From Lentisphaeria bacterium (GTDB lineage Bacteria; Verrucomicrobiota; Lentisphaeria; Victivallales; Victivallaceae), in NCBI GenBank assembly GCA_017507125.1, contig JAFWBQ010000092.1, positions 1 to 64,000 of the forward strand: a stretch of 64,000 nt of DNA, in the 5' to 3' direction. Below, in pieces: positions 52,519-61,372 of the stretch; position 1 is the first letter of the stretch; the number at the start of each line of letters is the position of its first letter. Below the pieces are notes generated by a model. It was not told the DNA's origin. It worked only from the letters and a program-made list of their open reading frames with translations, and made no database searches. Position numbers and translations under genes: made by a program.

Positions 52519-55500
52519 TTACTTCTTCTCTTCTGCCTCAGGTGCGGCAATGACTTTGTCTTTCACAAAGGCAAAGTAGAGTGCCGGGATCATGTAGAGG
52601 GTCAGCACCGCGGAGAACGCAAGTCCGCCGACCACGCCCATACCGCAGGAACTGCGGAGTTCGGAACCGAGTCCGGTACCCAGCGCCATGGGGAGCATAC
52701 CCGCAACAGAGGCAATACTGGTCATCACGATGGGACGGAACTTGGCTTTGGTGGCTTCAAGCATGGCGGTATGGGTGGATTTGCCCTGAGAGGTGAGAAC
52801 CGCACATTCATCCATAATAAGGATGGCGTTGTTCACCACGATACCGATCATCATGACACCGCCCAGAAGTCCCATCATGGACATGGACATACCTGCCAGA
52901 TAGAGGGTCAGATACATGCCGAGGAAACCCAGCGGCACGGTGAACATGATGAGGAAAGGCTTTGTCCATGACTCCATGATCGCCACGATCAGCAGATAGG
53001 TGAGAAAGATCGCCAGCACAATAACTTCAATGAACTCAAGAGAGGTTTCACCCATGCGTTCCACCTGGCCGATGAATCGGACGCTGTATCCGGGGGGGAG
53101 GATCTCTTCAGAGGTCTTCCGCAGAGCCTGCACCGCATGGCCCAGAGCCACGCCGGGGGCCACGTTGGCGTAGAGCCAGATGGCGCGTTCTTTGTCGTAG
53201 CGGTTGATACAGACGGAACGGGTGTTCTGAGTCAGATTGGCAAGAACATTGATGTTCATGGGATAGCCTTCACGGGCACCGATGGCAAGACTTGAAAGCT
53301 GATCAAGCCCCAGTTCCTCATCCTGCTTCAGACGGATGTCAAAGGAGCGGTTCCCCATACGGAAGGTTCCAACTTCAATACCTTCATAAGTTCCGCGGAC
53401 AGAGTTGCTCAAAGTCTTTGCGGAAATACCGAGGTTCTGAAGCACAGGACGCCGGGGAGTGATGTCAATGTTGGGTTTGCCCACACGGATACTGGTATCA
53501 AGGTCAGAGATAAGGGGCATATCTTTGGCAAGTTCCTGAGCCTTGCGGCCGATGCGCTCAAGCTCTTCCAGACTGGAGCCGCTTATACGCATGGGGATAT
53601 CCGCCGAAGAACCGCCGCCCGATTTGGGGATATTGATGGTGACGATGCAGTTATCCATGTAAGAGAGGGTGTCGCGTGCAATGTCAATCAGTTGGGGGAG
53701 CGTCTCTTTACGCTCATTTTTTCTGGTCATACGCACATGGATCTGGCCCAGATACACAGCCGCAGAAACCTGTCCGCCGGCACCGCTCACGTTACCGACT
53801 GTGATACTGACGCCTTTCACAAAAGGCAGCGCCTTGATTTTGTTGGCAGCTTCAATGGTCCGTTTGGTTGTCGTATCCAGGTTGTAGTAAGTGGGGTACT
53901 CCAGGCGGATCGTCATTTCACCCTGGTCGGCATTGGGCAGAAACGAAAGTCCCACCTGAGGCACGATAGCAAAGTAGATGAAAGCACAGCCGCCAACGAT
54001 TATGGCAAGAACCAGCCAGGCAAAGCGGCGGGTGAAATCCATGGTGCGGTTGAAAGCGTTGCAGAGGGCATCGTAACAGAAGTTCCATGGAGTGAAACAT
54101 TTTTCCACAAAAGAAACTTTCCCCTTTTCCTGCTTGCGCAGTAAAAGCATTGCCAGAATGGGGGTCAGTGTGAAACTGATGAAAAGTGAAATAATGGTTG
54201 CCACCACCATAACCCCTGCAAAGGGCGCCATCATCAAACCGGTACGGGTGGTCATCATTGAAACAGGCACGAAGACCACCACGTTGGTCAGAGCACTTGC
54301 TGCAACAGCGTTGATAACTTCATTGGTACCTCTTTCGGCAGCCTCTTTGGGGGAGTCCCCGGCATCAAGGCGTTTGAAGATGTTCTCAATAACCACAATG
54401 GAGTTGGTGACCAGCACACCCACGGAACATCCCAGTGACAGAAGTGTCATGATGTTGAAAGTGTAATCCAGCATCTGCATGGCGGCAAATGTCACGATAA
54501 CAGAGATAGGCATTGAGATCAGGACGATCAATGTGGAACGCACTTCGTGGAGGAAGAGGAAGAGAAGCAGACCCGTAAGAATGATACCGGTAAGAATACT
54601 GCTCCAGGAGTCGTCCACCGAGGACTGGATAAAGTCGCCGGAGTCGCTGTACCAGATCAGTTCCATTCCGGAAGGCAATTCTCCCTTGCTGACGATCTGA
54701 TTAAAGGTTTTGCGGACTCCTTTGATGACTTCCATCACGTTGGCATCGCTTCGTTTGACAATGCTGAAACCGGCAGCAGGTCTGCCGTTGATAAAAGCTC
54801 TTCCACGGGCTTCACGGGAAATAAGCTGGGCTTTTGCTACGTCGCGCAGATAAACACGTTTGCCCTGATGTTTGCCGATTTCCAGAGATTCGATGTCATC
54901 AAAGCTCTTGAACTCTCCATCAAAGGTGATGTTGGTTTCCTGATTGTTGCCGCGGATACGTCCGGCGGGGATCTTCACATTGTTTTCCTGAAGTTTTTTC
55001 ACCAGGTCATCAATGGTCAGGTTGGTTGAGGCAAGTTTCCGGCGGTTGACCAGAATATGGATCTGCATTTCGTTGGAGCCGCGGACGCGGACTTCACCCA
55101 CACCGGGAATGGCTGAGAATTTATCGGCCAGTTTATCATCGGCGTAGTCATAAATCTCATCAATAGGACGGTCGCCTGTCAGGAAGATGTGAGCCACAGA
55201 GGTGGCGTTGTTGTCGATCTTACGGATCGTAGGTTCATCAACACCGTCAGGGAAGTCGTCCCGGATACGATTGAGCTGTTCGCGGACTTCTGTTGCCGCA
55301 ATATCAATATTGGTTCCCATGTTGAACTCAAGGCTGACGCGGCACTCGTTTTCCATACACATGGCGGAAACATGGCGCAAACCTTCAAGAGAGGAAACTG
55401 CATCTTCAATACGGCGGGCGACTTCAACTTCGATTTCTTCAGGGCTGCCGCCCTGATATTCTGCCCGGATCAGAACAAAGGGCGAATCAATACTGGGCAT

Positions 55501-55608
55501 CAGGTCAATGCTCAGCTTACGGTAGGAGTTGACTCCCAGCATAAGCAGCACGATAATAAATGCGGTCATTGCAATAGGTCGCCGCACCGACCAGTGGGTC
55601 AGAAACAT
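52519..55608 (-). CDS. RND efflux permease with altered proton-relay residues
   Basis: A 1029-aa RND permease, starting MFLTHWSVRRPIAM and full length, with two periplasmic loops. The TM4 site, normally LVDDAIVV, reads LVTNSIVV (T401, N402), and the TM10 lysine is replaced by Asn in GIVVNNAIL (N926). So none of the three canonical AcrB relay residues (two Asp, one Lys) is present. The gene looks otherwise intact. The adaptor gene ends 3 bases before its start. Substrate and energy coupling are unknown. Confidence 0.92.
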   Translation of the reverse strand: MFLTHWSVRRPIAMTAFIIVLLMLGVNSYRKLSIDLMPSIDSPFVLIRAEYQGGSPEEIEVEVARRIEDAVSSLEGLRHVSAMCMENECRVSLEFNMGTNIDIAATEVREQLNRIRDDFPDGVDEPTIRKIDNNATSVAHIFLTGDRPIDEIYDYADDKLADKFSAIPGVGEVRVRGSNEMQIHILVNRRKLASTNLTIDDLVKKLQENNVKIPAGRIRGNNQETNITFDGEFKSFDDIESLEIGKHQGKRVYLRDVAKAQLISREARGRAFINGRPAAGFSIVKRSDANVMEVIKGVRKTFNQIVSKGELPSGMELIWYSDSGDFIQSSVDDSWSSILTGIILTGLLLFLFLHEVRSTLIVLISMPISVIVTFAAMQMLDYTFNIMTLLSLGCSVGVLVTNSIVVIENIFKRLDAGDSPKEAAERGTNEVINAVAASALTNVVVFVPVSMMTTRTGLMMAPFAGVMVVATIISLFISFTLTPILAMLLLRKQEKGKVSFVEKCFTPWNFCYDALCNAFNRTMDFTRRFAWLVLAIIVGGCAFIYFAIVPQVGLSFLPNADQGEMTIRLEYPTYYNLDTTTKRTIEAANKIKALPFVKGVSITVGNVSGAGGQVSAAVYLGQIHVRMTRKNERKETLPQLIDIARDTLSYMDNCIVTINIPKSGGGSSADIPMRISGSSLEELERIGRKAQELAKDMPLISDLDTSIRVGKPNIDITPRRPVLQNLGISAKTLSNSVRGTYEGIEVGTFRMGNRSFDIRLKQDEELGLDQLSSLAIGAREGYPMNINVLANLTQNTRSVCINRYDKERAIWLYANVAPGVALGHAVQALRKTSEEILPPGYSVRFIGQVERMGETSLEFIEVIVLAIFLTYLLIVAIMESWTKPFLIMFTVPLGFLGMYLTLYLAGMSMSMMGLLGGVMMIGIVVNNAILIMDECAVLTSQGKSTHTAMLEATKAKFRPIVMTSIASVAGMLPMALGTGLGSELRSSCGMGVVGGLAFSAVLTLYMIPALYFAFVKDKVIAAPEAEEKK

Positions 55609-55611
55609 GAC

Positions 55612-56775
55612 TTATTTCTCCATTCGATTGGAAACAACTTTGTCACCGTTGTTGACAAAAGTGTGACCGGAAATGATAACGGACTCATTCTTCAGCTTGC
55701 TGCCGTCGATGATTTCTGCATAGAGAGGTTCCGCGATGCCCCGTTTGACCTCGATCATCTTGGCTTTGCCGTTGTCAAGAACAAAGATGACTTCGCGGCC
55801 TTTGTCACGGGTCATGATGGCATCCGCAGGCACTCCGTAACCCTGACGCTCCTGAAGCATCAGCTCCACATCGCAGAGCAAACCGCTCACCAGAGGGGTA
55901 TCTTTGGGAAGACGGATCTTGATTTTGAAAGTTCTGCTCAGGGGATCCACACTGGGAGAACGGTAGGATACTACTGCTGAACCGGCATTTTTACCATCCA
56001 GTTTGAAGTCAGCTCTGGTTTTTCCGGGGATGATCATATTGTAATAAACAGAGCTGATGAAGCACTCAACTTCAAGAAGGCTCTGATCTTCGATCTTGAG
56101 GATCGCTGTTCCCTGGCTCACATATTCGTTGGGCTCAAAGTCGCAAAGTGTGATGATACCGTCAAAGGGGGCGCGCACTTCTGAGTCGGCAAGATTTTTG
56201 CGGGCGATCTTCAGATTGTTTTCCTGCTGATCCCGCTTGGCAATGGCGATCTTGAGCTGTGCATTGCTGCTTTCAACTTCGGCAATAGCTCCTTTGAGAT
56301 CGACCTCGGCGCTTTCATAGTTTTCTTGAGAAATCGCTTTGGTTTGGTGGAGCGTCCGGGCGCGTTTGAAGTCCAGTTCCGCTTTGCGGAGCCGGATCTT
56401 CGCCAGATCAAGGGCGATCTTTGCGGTTTCAACTTCAGAACGGCAGACATCAAACTGGCGCTGGGCGACAGTGACCTGATTTTCCAGATTGGATTTATCC
56501 ACCTGGAAGAGCAAAGCATTTTTCTTCATCTGCTTGCCTTCTGAGGCTTCAAGAATATCAAGAGAACCGGAGGTTTTACTTGAAAGCGTTGCATAACGCA
56601 CCGGCGCAACAGTTCCCTGGACGGGAATACGCTGCTGGAACATTTTGTAAACAGGCTTCATCACGCCGACGCGGACGACTTTTTCTTTACGCTCCTGAAC
56701 CGCTTTTTTACGGCATCCGGAAGCACAGGACACGGTCATCACGCCTGCCAGCAACAAAAAAACAAACTTTTTCAT
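55612..56775 (-). CDS. RND efflux periplasmic adaptor, probable lipoprotein
   Basis: A 387-aa membrane fusion protein with a signal sequence ending in a lipobox-like ASGC (about residue 19), so it is probably a lipoprotein. A long coiled-coil hairpin (about 90-185, rich in K/E/Q) is flanked by lipoyl halves (VRAPFDGIITLCDFEPNEYVSQG) and followed by beta-barrel domains. ATG codons at 56778 and 56775 follow GAGGAG; the second has better spacing. A 14-bp palindrome lies in the promoter spacer upstream. Confidence 0.9.
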   Translation of the reverse strand: MKKFVFLLLAGVMTVSCASGCRKKAVQERKEKVVRVGVMKPVYKMFQQRIPVQGTVAPVRYATLSSKTSGSLDILEASEGKQMKKNALLFQVDKSNLENQVTVAQRQFDVCRSEVETAKIALDLAKIRLRKAELDFKRARTLHQTKAISQENYESAEVDLKGAIAEVESSNAQLKIAIAKRDQQENNLKIARKNLADSEVRAPFDGIITLCDFEPNEYVSQGTAILKIEDQSLLEVECFISSVYYNMIIPGKTRADFKLDGKNAGSAVVSYRSPSVDPLSRTFKIKIRLPKDTPLVSGLLCDVELMLQERQGYGVPADAIMTRDKGREVIFVLDNGKAKMIEVKRGIAEPLYAEIIDGSKLKNESVIISGHTFVNNGDKVVSNRMEK

Positions 56776-56834
56776 CATTCTCCTCTTTTTTTTTACTTTC
56801 AGTAAATAACAGGTCATAAAAGTCAAACTTTTTT

Positions 56835-56863
56835 AATATAGTGACCGCCCGGTCATTTTTCAA
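56835..56863 (-). promoter_or_regulatory. Promoter of the second RND operon with operator in spacer
   Basis: Minus strand: TTGAAA (56863-56858), 17 bases, TATATT (56840-56835). The spacer contains TGACCG-CC-CGGTCA (56842-56855), a perfect 6-2-6 palindrome. This is the form of known TetR/AcrR-type operators, and binding here would block RNA polymerase. No TetR gene lies in the window. Confidence 0.75.
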
Positions 56864-56904
56864 GAGCAAAATAAAAAAATCAGGAAATTTTTTTTAAAAA
56901 AGAC

Positions 56905-56933
56905 TTGAAAAATCCGTAAAGATGAGGTATGTT
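56905..56933 (+). promoter_or_regulatory. Promoter of the tRNA-Leu gene
   Basis: TTGAAA (56905-56910), 17 bases, TATGTT (56928-56933), 14 bases before the tRNA. Confidence 0.6.
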
Positions 56934-56947
56934 ATAGACATGAACAA

Positions 56948-57033
56948 GCCGGAGTGGCGAAATGGCAGACGCGCTAGACTCAAAATCTGGTTTCAGCAAT
57001 GAAGTATGGGTTCAAGTCCCATCTCCGGTACCA
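56948..57033 (+). tRNA. tRNA-Leu, anticodon CAA
   Basis: An 86-base class II tRNA. The acceptor stem GCCGGAG pairs with CTCCGGT (G1-U72 wobble), discriminator A, and CCA encoded. The D stem is GCG/CGC, the anticodon stem CTAGA/TCTGG, and the loop CTCAAAA gives anticodon CAA (reads UUG). A long variable arm TTCA-GCAA-TGAA and T stem ATGGG/CCCAT complete the fold. Confidence 0.95.
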
Positions 57034-57139
57034 ACTTTGTTTTCCTGTTCCCGGTGAAGTGTTTTCTCCGGGTTTTTTTATGTCTGTCGACAGGGAATAT
57101 TGAAACATCTGCTGATGAAAAAACAACGCTGGAGGACGA

Positions 57140-59350
57140 ATGGAACTTGAAAAACTTCTTGACATTCTGGCAAAAGATAACGTTTCAGATATTATCCTTG
57201 CTGCGGGAGCCCGCCCCAGGGTCCGGAGCAATGGAGAGTTCCTTGAAAAACAGGATTTGGAAACTGTTGCTGCTGCTGACATAGATGCATTCCGGCTGCA
57301 GATCGCCGGGGAAAAGAGAGAAGTCCAGTATCATAAAAACGAGGGCCTGGACCTTTCGATCCCTCTTCCCGGCAACCGCCGCTGCCGAATCAATTTTTTT
57401 ACGACGATCCACGGTCCCGGAATGGCGGTGCGTCCTTTGAGGGACGGCTCCCTGGTGACTGTTGAAAATCAGGGACTGCCTGAGATCCTTAAAAAGTTTG
57501 CTTCTGACGCACGGGGATTGCTCCTTGTTACCGGTGCCACGGGGAGCGGCAAGACAACGACTTTGAGTGCCATGGTGAATTTTATCAACAGCAATTTCCC
57601 CAAACACGTTTTGATGATCGAGGATCCTGTTGAATATCTGCATAAAAGCAAAAGATCCATGATTACTCAGCGGGAAGTGGTTAGCGGTGAGGCTGGGGGA
57701 TTTCAAAGAGCTCTTAAATTTGCACTCCGCGAAAATCCGGATGTCATCGTGATCGGGGAAATACGTGATCCGGAGACCATGGAAACGGCATTGAATGCCG
57801 CTTTGACCGGACATCTTGTCATTGCATCACTTCATACTGCAGATGCACTGCAGAGTATTGAACGGATTCTTGGTCTTTATCCTGAGTCTTTGCGTCAGCA
57901 GGCCGCTCAGGATCTTTCTCTTGCCATCAATGCTGTTGTTTCCCAGCGGCTTCTGCCACGGGCTGACGGCAGTGGACTCCTGGCTGTTACCGAGATACTT
58001 TCCGGAACGCCTACTGTGAAAAAGCAGATTGCCGAAAGAGATCTTGAAGCTCTTGATATGACTTTGCATGCCGGCAGAAGCGATGGAATGGAAACCTTTA
58101 ACAGGTCGCTGCTCAGAAGATATCAGAAAGGGGAACTGACTTTTGAAACTGCCATCGGAGCTTCCTCAAACCCCGAGGAGTTCAAACTCCTTATAAGAGG
58201 TATGGAAAACGGCTCTGCCACTCTCATACCCTGTTATGGAACCGGTGATGAAACAGAAAACATTTCTGAACAGATAGATATGCGTTCTTTGCTGCGTTCT
58301 GCCATCAGAAATGATGCCAGCGATTTGATTCTGACAGCAGGCGTGCCCCCTCTGGTAAAAATTTCAGGATCACTCAGAAAACTTGATCTCCCGTCCCTTA
58401 TGCCCACAGATATAGAGAGGCTGATTTTCAGCATTATCACCCGCCGCCAGCGTGTGATCCTTGAAGAAAAAAAAGAACTTGATTTTGCGTTGTCTGTCCG
58501 TCTGCCGCAAATTTGTGCCGATGAAGATGAGAGTGTATGCCGTTTCAGGATCAACGCTTTTTATCAACGCGGGGCATTGGGGGCAGCTGCCAGGGTGATC
58601 AACAGCCGTATTCCGGAACCCTCAAAATTAGGGCTCCCGCCGGTACTTTCAGACTTAGTCAGAAAAAGTCAGGGGCTTTTCCTTGTGACAGGGCCCACCG
58701 GCAGCGGAAAATCTACGACTCTTGCCAGTTTGATTCGGAAAATCAATCAGGAAAGGGCGTGCCACATCATAACTATTGAGGACCCTGTTGAATATGTCTA
58801 TGAAAATGATCGGGCCGCTATCGAACAGCGGGAAGTGCACGCCGACACTATGAGTTTTTCTGCAGCATTGCGTTCTGCTATGCGGCAGGCACCTGATGTG
58901 ATATTGCTGGGGGAGATGCGTGATATTGAGACGATCAGTGCAGCATTGACTGCGGCGGAAACAGGACATCTTGTTCTTGCCACACTGCACACAAACAGTG
59001 CCGCCCAGACAGTTGACCGGATCGTGGACTCCTTCCCCGCCGGACAGCAGAATCAGATCCGTCAACAGCTGGCAGCAACGGTGCTGGCTGTTGTCTCGCA
59101 GCGGCTGCTTCCCCGGAAAGATGGTACGGGAATGGTTGCCGCCTTTGAAGTTATGACCGGAACGCCCCCCGTCAGGGCGCTGATCCGGGAAAATAAAACC
59201 CATTTGCTGCAGTCCACTCTTGAAACCAGTTTCAAGGATGGCATGCAGACCATGGAAAAATCTCTGGAGGAACTTTACGCTGACGGACTCATCTCAGAAG
59301 AAGAGTCCAAACGTCTGGCGGCAGACTGCTCAAAAGTCAAAGAGTTTTGA
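57140..59350 (+). CDS. Tandem-fused PilT-type ATPase (two complete motor units)
   Basis: A 736-aa protein made of two successive PilT-like units, each with a PAS-like N-terminal domain and a RecA-like ATPase core. Unit 1: DNVSDIILAAG (about residue 13), Walker A GATGSGKT (132-139), VIVIGEIRDPET, HLVIASLHTAD. Unit 2: NDASDLILTAG (about 393), Walker A GPTGSGKS (518-525), VILLGEMRDIET, HLVLATLHTNS. PilT drives pilus retraction as a hexamer of single units of about 350 aa. Both copies look intact. AGGACG lies 5 bases before the ATG. No pilus structural genes are adjacent; a pseudopilin is at 22835. Confidence 0.93.
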   Translation: MELEKLLDILAKDNVSDIILAAGARPRVRSNGEFLEKQDLETVAAADIDAFRLQIAGEKREVQYHKNEGLDLSIPLPGNRRCRINFFTTIHGPGMAVRPLRDGSLVTVENQGLPEILKKFASDARGLLLVTGATGSGKTTTLSAMVNFINSNFPKHVLMIEDPVEYLHKSKRSMITQREVVSGEAGGFQRALKFALRENPDVIVIGEIRDPETMETALNAALTGHLVIASLHTADALQSIERILGLYPESLRQQAAQDLSLAINAVVSQRLLPRADGSGLLAVTEILSGTPTVKKQIAERDLEALDMTLHAGRSDGMETFNRSLLRRYQKGELTFETAIGASSNPEEFKLLIRGMENGSATLIPCYGTGDETENISEQIDMRSLLRSAIRNDASDLILTAGVPPLVKISGSLRKLDLPSLMPTDIERLIFSIITRRQRVILEEKKELDFALSVRLPQICADEDESVCRFRINAFYQRGALGAAARVINSRIPEPSKLGLPPVLSDLVRKSQGLFLVTGPTGSGKSTTLASLIRKINQERACHIITIEDPVEYVYENDRAAIEQREVHADTMSFSAALRSAMRQAPDVILLGEMRDIETISAALTAAETGHLVLATLHTNSAAQTVDRIVDSFPAGQQNQIRQQLAATVLAVVSQRLLPRKDGTGMVAAFEVMTGTPPVRALIRENKTHLLQSTLETSFKDGMQTMEKSLEELYADGLISEEESKRLAADCSKVKEF

Positions 59351-60269
59351 CAGAGTATTCCGGCAGAAGTTTTTCCGCTTCTTCCGGGAAATATTTGCCG
59401 GGAGTGGGATTCAGACAGTTTGCGCTTGCTGCAGCAAGTGCTTTTTGGAATGCCGGGAAAAAAGCGGTACCTGAACAAAGTTCTGAAAGAAGGATCGCGC
59501 TTGCTGTATCGCCGCACCCCAAAGGGCTTGCAACATAGGACAACTCCGGCAGTGTGTATCTTGCAAGTGAAATGCCGTCCGATGCAAAGGCATCTGCCGG
59601 TCCGTCGGTGATAGCTGCATATTGTATGGAACGAAAAGTGCGGAACACATTTTTCAAGCCGGCTTCGATGCCTTTTTCGCCCGAAAGTTTTTCCAGCTCC
59701 TCTTTATTGATCTTGAGAAGAACTTTTTCGGCTGCTGCAAAGACTTTATCCAAATCTCTGAAAGCGTCAATAAGCAAAAGAGCATGATGTTTTGCCGCAA
59801 GCTGTGCCGCTTTGACATACATGTCAGGATCTGTTCCGTCAGGCAGAGAACCGCAGAAGGCAATTCCGGATGCACCTGAAAGTGAACGGTCGCAGGCTTC
59901 AAGAAAAGAACAAACTTCACCTTCCGAAGCCGGAAAAGAAGGTTCTATGATCTCTGTCATCACCTGAGCATTTTCATCCAGACAAGTGGTGCAGCAGCGG
60001 GTTTCCCCGGCAACTTTGATAGAGATAAAATCCATGGCAGCACTTTGCAGTTCCGCATCCAATCTGCTGCCGTTATCTCCGCCGCTGAACTGAAGAAGTG
60101 TAAACTTGCTTTGTCCCTGACATTTCAGAGCCCGGCAGAAGTTGATGCCTTTGCCGGAAGCGAGAGTTTCCATTTTTCTTGCCCGGTTGACGGCCCCCCT
60201 GGTGAAGTCGGGGAAAAAAAGTGTCTTCTGCCATGCCGGATTAGGTCCCAGAACAATAAGTTTTGTCAT
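59337..60269 (-). CDS. PfkB family hexose/1-phosphofructokinase-type kinase
   Basis: A 310-aa ribokinase-fold kinase with LASGKGINFCRALK (substrate side), an ATP-binding end SPLGCGDTASAILL with GCGD in place of the usual GAGD, and PTPGKYF near the C-terminus. This fits the 1-phosphofructokinase/tagatose-6-phosphate kinase branch. Its start overlaps the ADH stop by four bases (ATGA), and its 3' end overlaps the PilT gene by 14 bases in convergent orientation. Confidence 0.88.
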   Translation of the reverse strand: MTKLIVLGPNPAWQKTLFFPDFTRGAVNRARKMETLASGKGINFCRALKCQGQSKFTLLQFSGGDNGSRLDAELQSAAMDFISIKVAGETRCCTTCLDENAQVMTEIIEPSFPASEGEVCSFLEACDRSLSGASGIAFCGSLPDGTDPDMYVKAAQLAAKHHALLLIDAFRDLDKVFAAAEKVLLKINKEELEKLSGEKGIEAGLKNVFRTFRSIQYAAITDGPADAFASDGISLARYTLPELSYVASPLGCGDTASAILLSELCSGTAFFPAFQKALAAASANCLNPTPGKYFPEEAEKLLPEYSVKTL

Positions 60270-61372
60270 ATCAGTTTCTCCAGCAGGGAAGCTACCTCTT
60301 CATCACTGAAGGGGCGCGGATTACTTTTCATGCTGCCGGAACGGCAATTTTTGACAACGAAAGGGAAATCCTGAGGAGCAAGACCCCACTCTTTGAAATT
60401 TTCAGGGAGATGACATTTCCGCCGCAGTTCCATTACAGCTTCAATAAATTCTTCAGAGGAGTTCATGCCCAGACGCAGTGACAGCTGTTCCATCCGGGGG
60501 CGGGCAACCGGAAGATTCCACTTGAGGACCTCTGCAAGTAAAATGGCACAGCAGACCCCATGGGGAACGCCCTTCAATCCGCTGATGGGATGACCGATAC
60601 CGTGAGCTGCGCCCAATCCTGAGCGGACAAAGGCGGCTCCGGAAAGCATACAGCCTCTGGCAAGATCTTCGTAAACTTTATCGCTTTTACAATTGTCACT
60701 GTAAAGCTGCAATGCCTGCCAGGTAAGAAAAGTGCCTTCAATGGAAAGCATCATGGTCATAGCGTCAGCTTTGGCTGAGATGGTACTTTCAATGCCCTGA
60801 GTCAAGGCATCAAATCCGGAGCTGAAGATCACTTCATCAGGAGCACCATTGAGAAGTTCGGGATCGATCAACGCCGCATCAGCAAACATGGCGGTGCCGC
60901 GCAGTGATTTTTTTATACCTGTTTCAGGATCGCAGAGAACGGCATTGGGAGTCATTTCGGCGGCAGTTCCCGCGGTGGTGGGGAGTGCCGCAAAAAAACA
61001 GCTGCGCTGACCAAGTGAAAGATCCGTGCGGAACGCCTCGGTTGCGCTGATGCCGCTGTCAAGAAGAGAGGCCACTGTTTTGGCGGCATCTATACAGCTT
61101 CCTCCCCCCCAGCCGATGATGGAACGCGCATTCATTGCCCGGGCGGCGGAGAGGGCTTTATCAGTAATATCCAGAGGGGCTTCTGCCGGGAAACCGGTGA
61201 AAATTTCAACTTTTTTTCCGGCAAGTTCCGGCAGCAGTTCTTCTTCCAGGAGCTTTTTTGAGTGATGACCGCAGATAATAAAAACATTACCGTCAGGCAG
61301 CAGATGAGGCAGCTGATGTCTCACATTTTTGCCGAAAAAGAGTTTTTCGGGCCCTTGCATCTCAAAAATCAT
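60266..61372 (-). CDS. Iron-containing alcohol dehydrogenase family protein
   Basis: A 368-aa enzyme with the NAD-binding GWGGGSCIDAAKTVA (about residue 90-105), LPTTAGTAAEMTPNAVL and SGLGAAHGIGHPISG. At the metal site the first ligand pair reads D188-ALT-Q192 where many members have D-x3-H. The Fe-ADH family reduces or oxidises aldehydes/alcohols; with PfkB next to it a sugar-derived substrate is possible. It overlaps rnc by 11 bases. Confidence 0.9.
   Translation of the reverse strand: MIFEMQGPEKLFFGKNVRHQLPHLLPDGNVFIICGHHSKKLLEEELLPELAGKKVEIFTGFPAEAPLDITDKALSAARAMNARSIIGWGGGSCIDAAKTVASLLDSGISATEAFRTDLSLGQRSCFFAALPTTAGTAAEMTPNAVLCDPETGIKKSLRGTAMFADAALIDPELLNGAPDEVIFSSGFDALTQGIESTISAKADAMTMMLSIEGTFLTWQALQLYSDNCKSDKVYEDLARGCMLSGAAFVRSGLGAAHGIGHPISGLKGVPHGVCCAILLAEVLKWNLPVARPRMEQLSLRLGMNSSEEFIEAVMELRRKCHLPENFKEWGLAPQDFPFVVKNCRSGSMKSNPRPFSDEEVASLLEKLI

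Noticed and set aside
52266-52550. 94-aa frame across the MITE-like element
   Set aside because: It spans the inverted repeats, a terminator and the end of the permease gene.
56980-57282. 100-aa minus frame over the tRNA region
   Set aside because: It overlaps the tRNA and the start of the PilT gene and has no ribosome site or recognised family.
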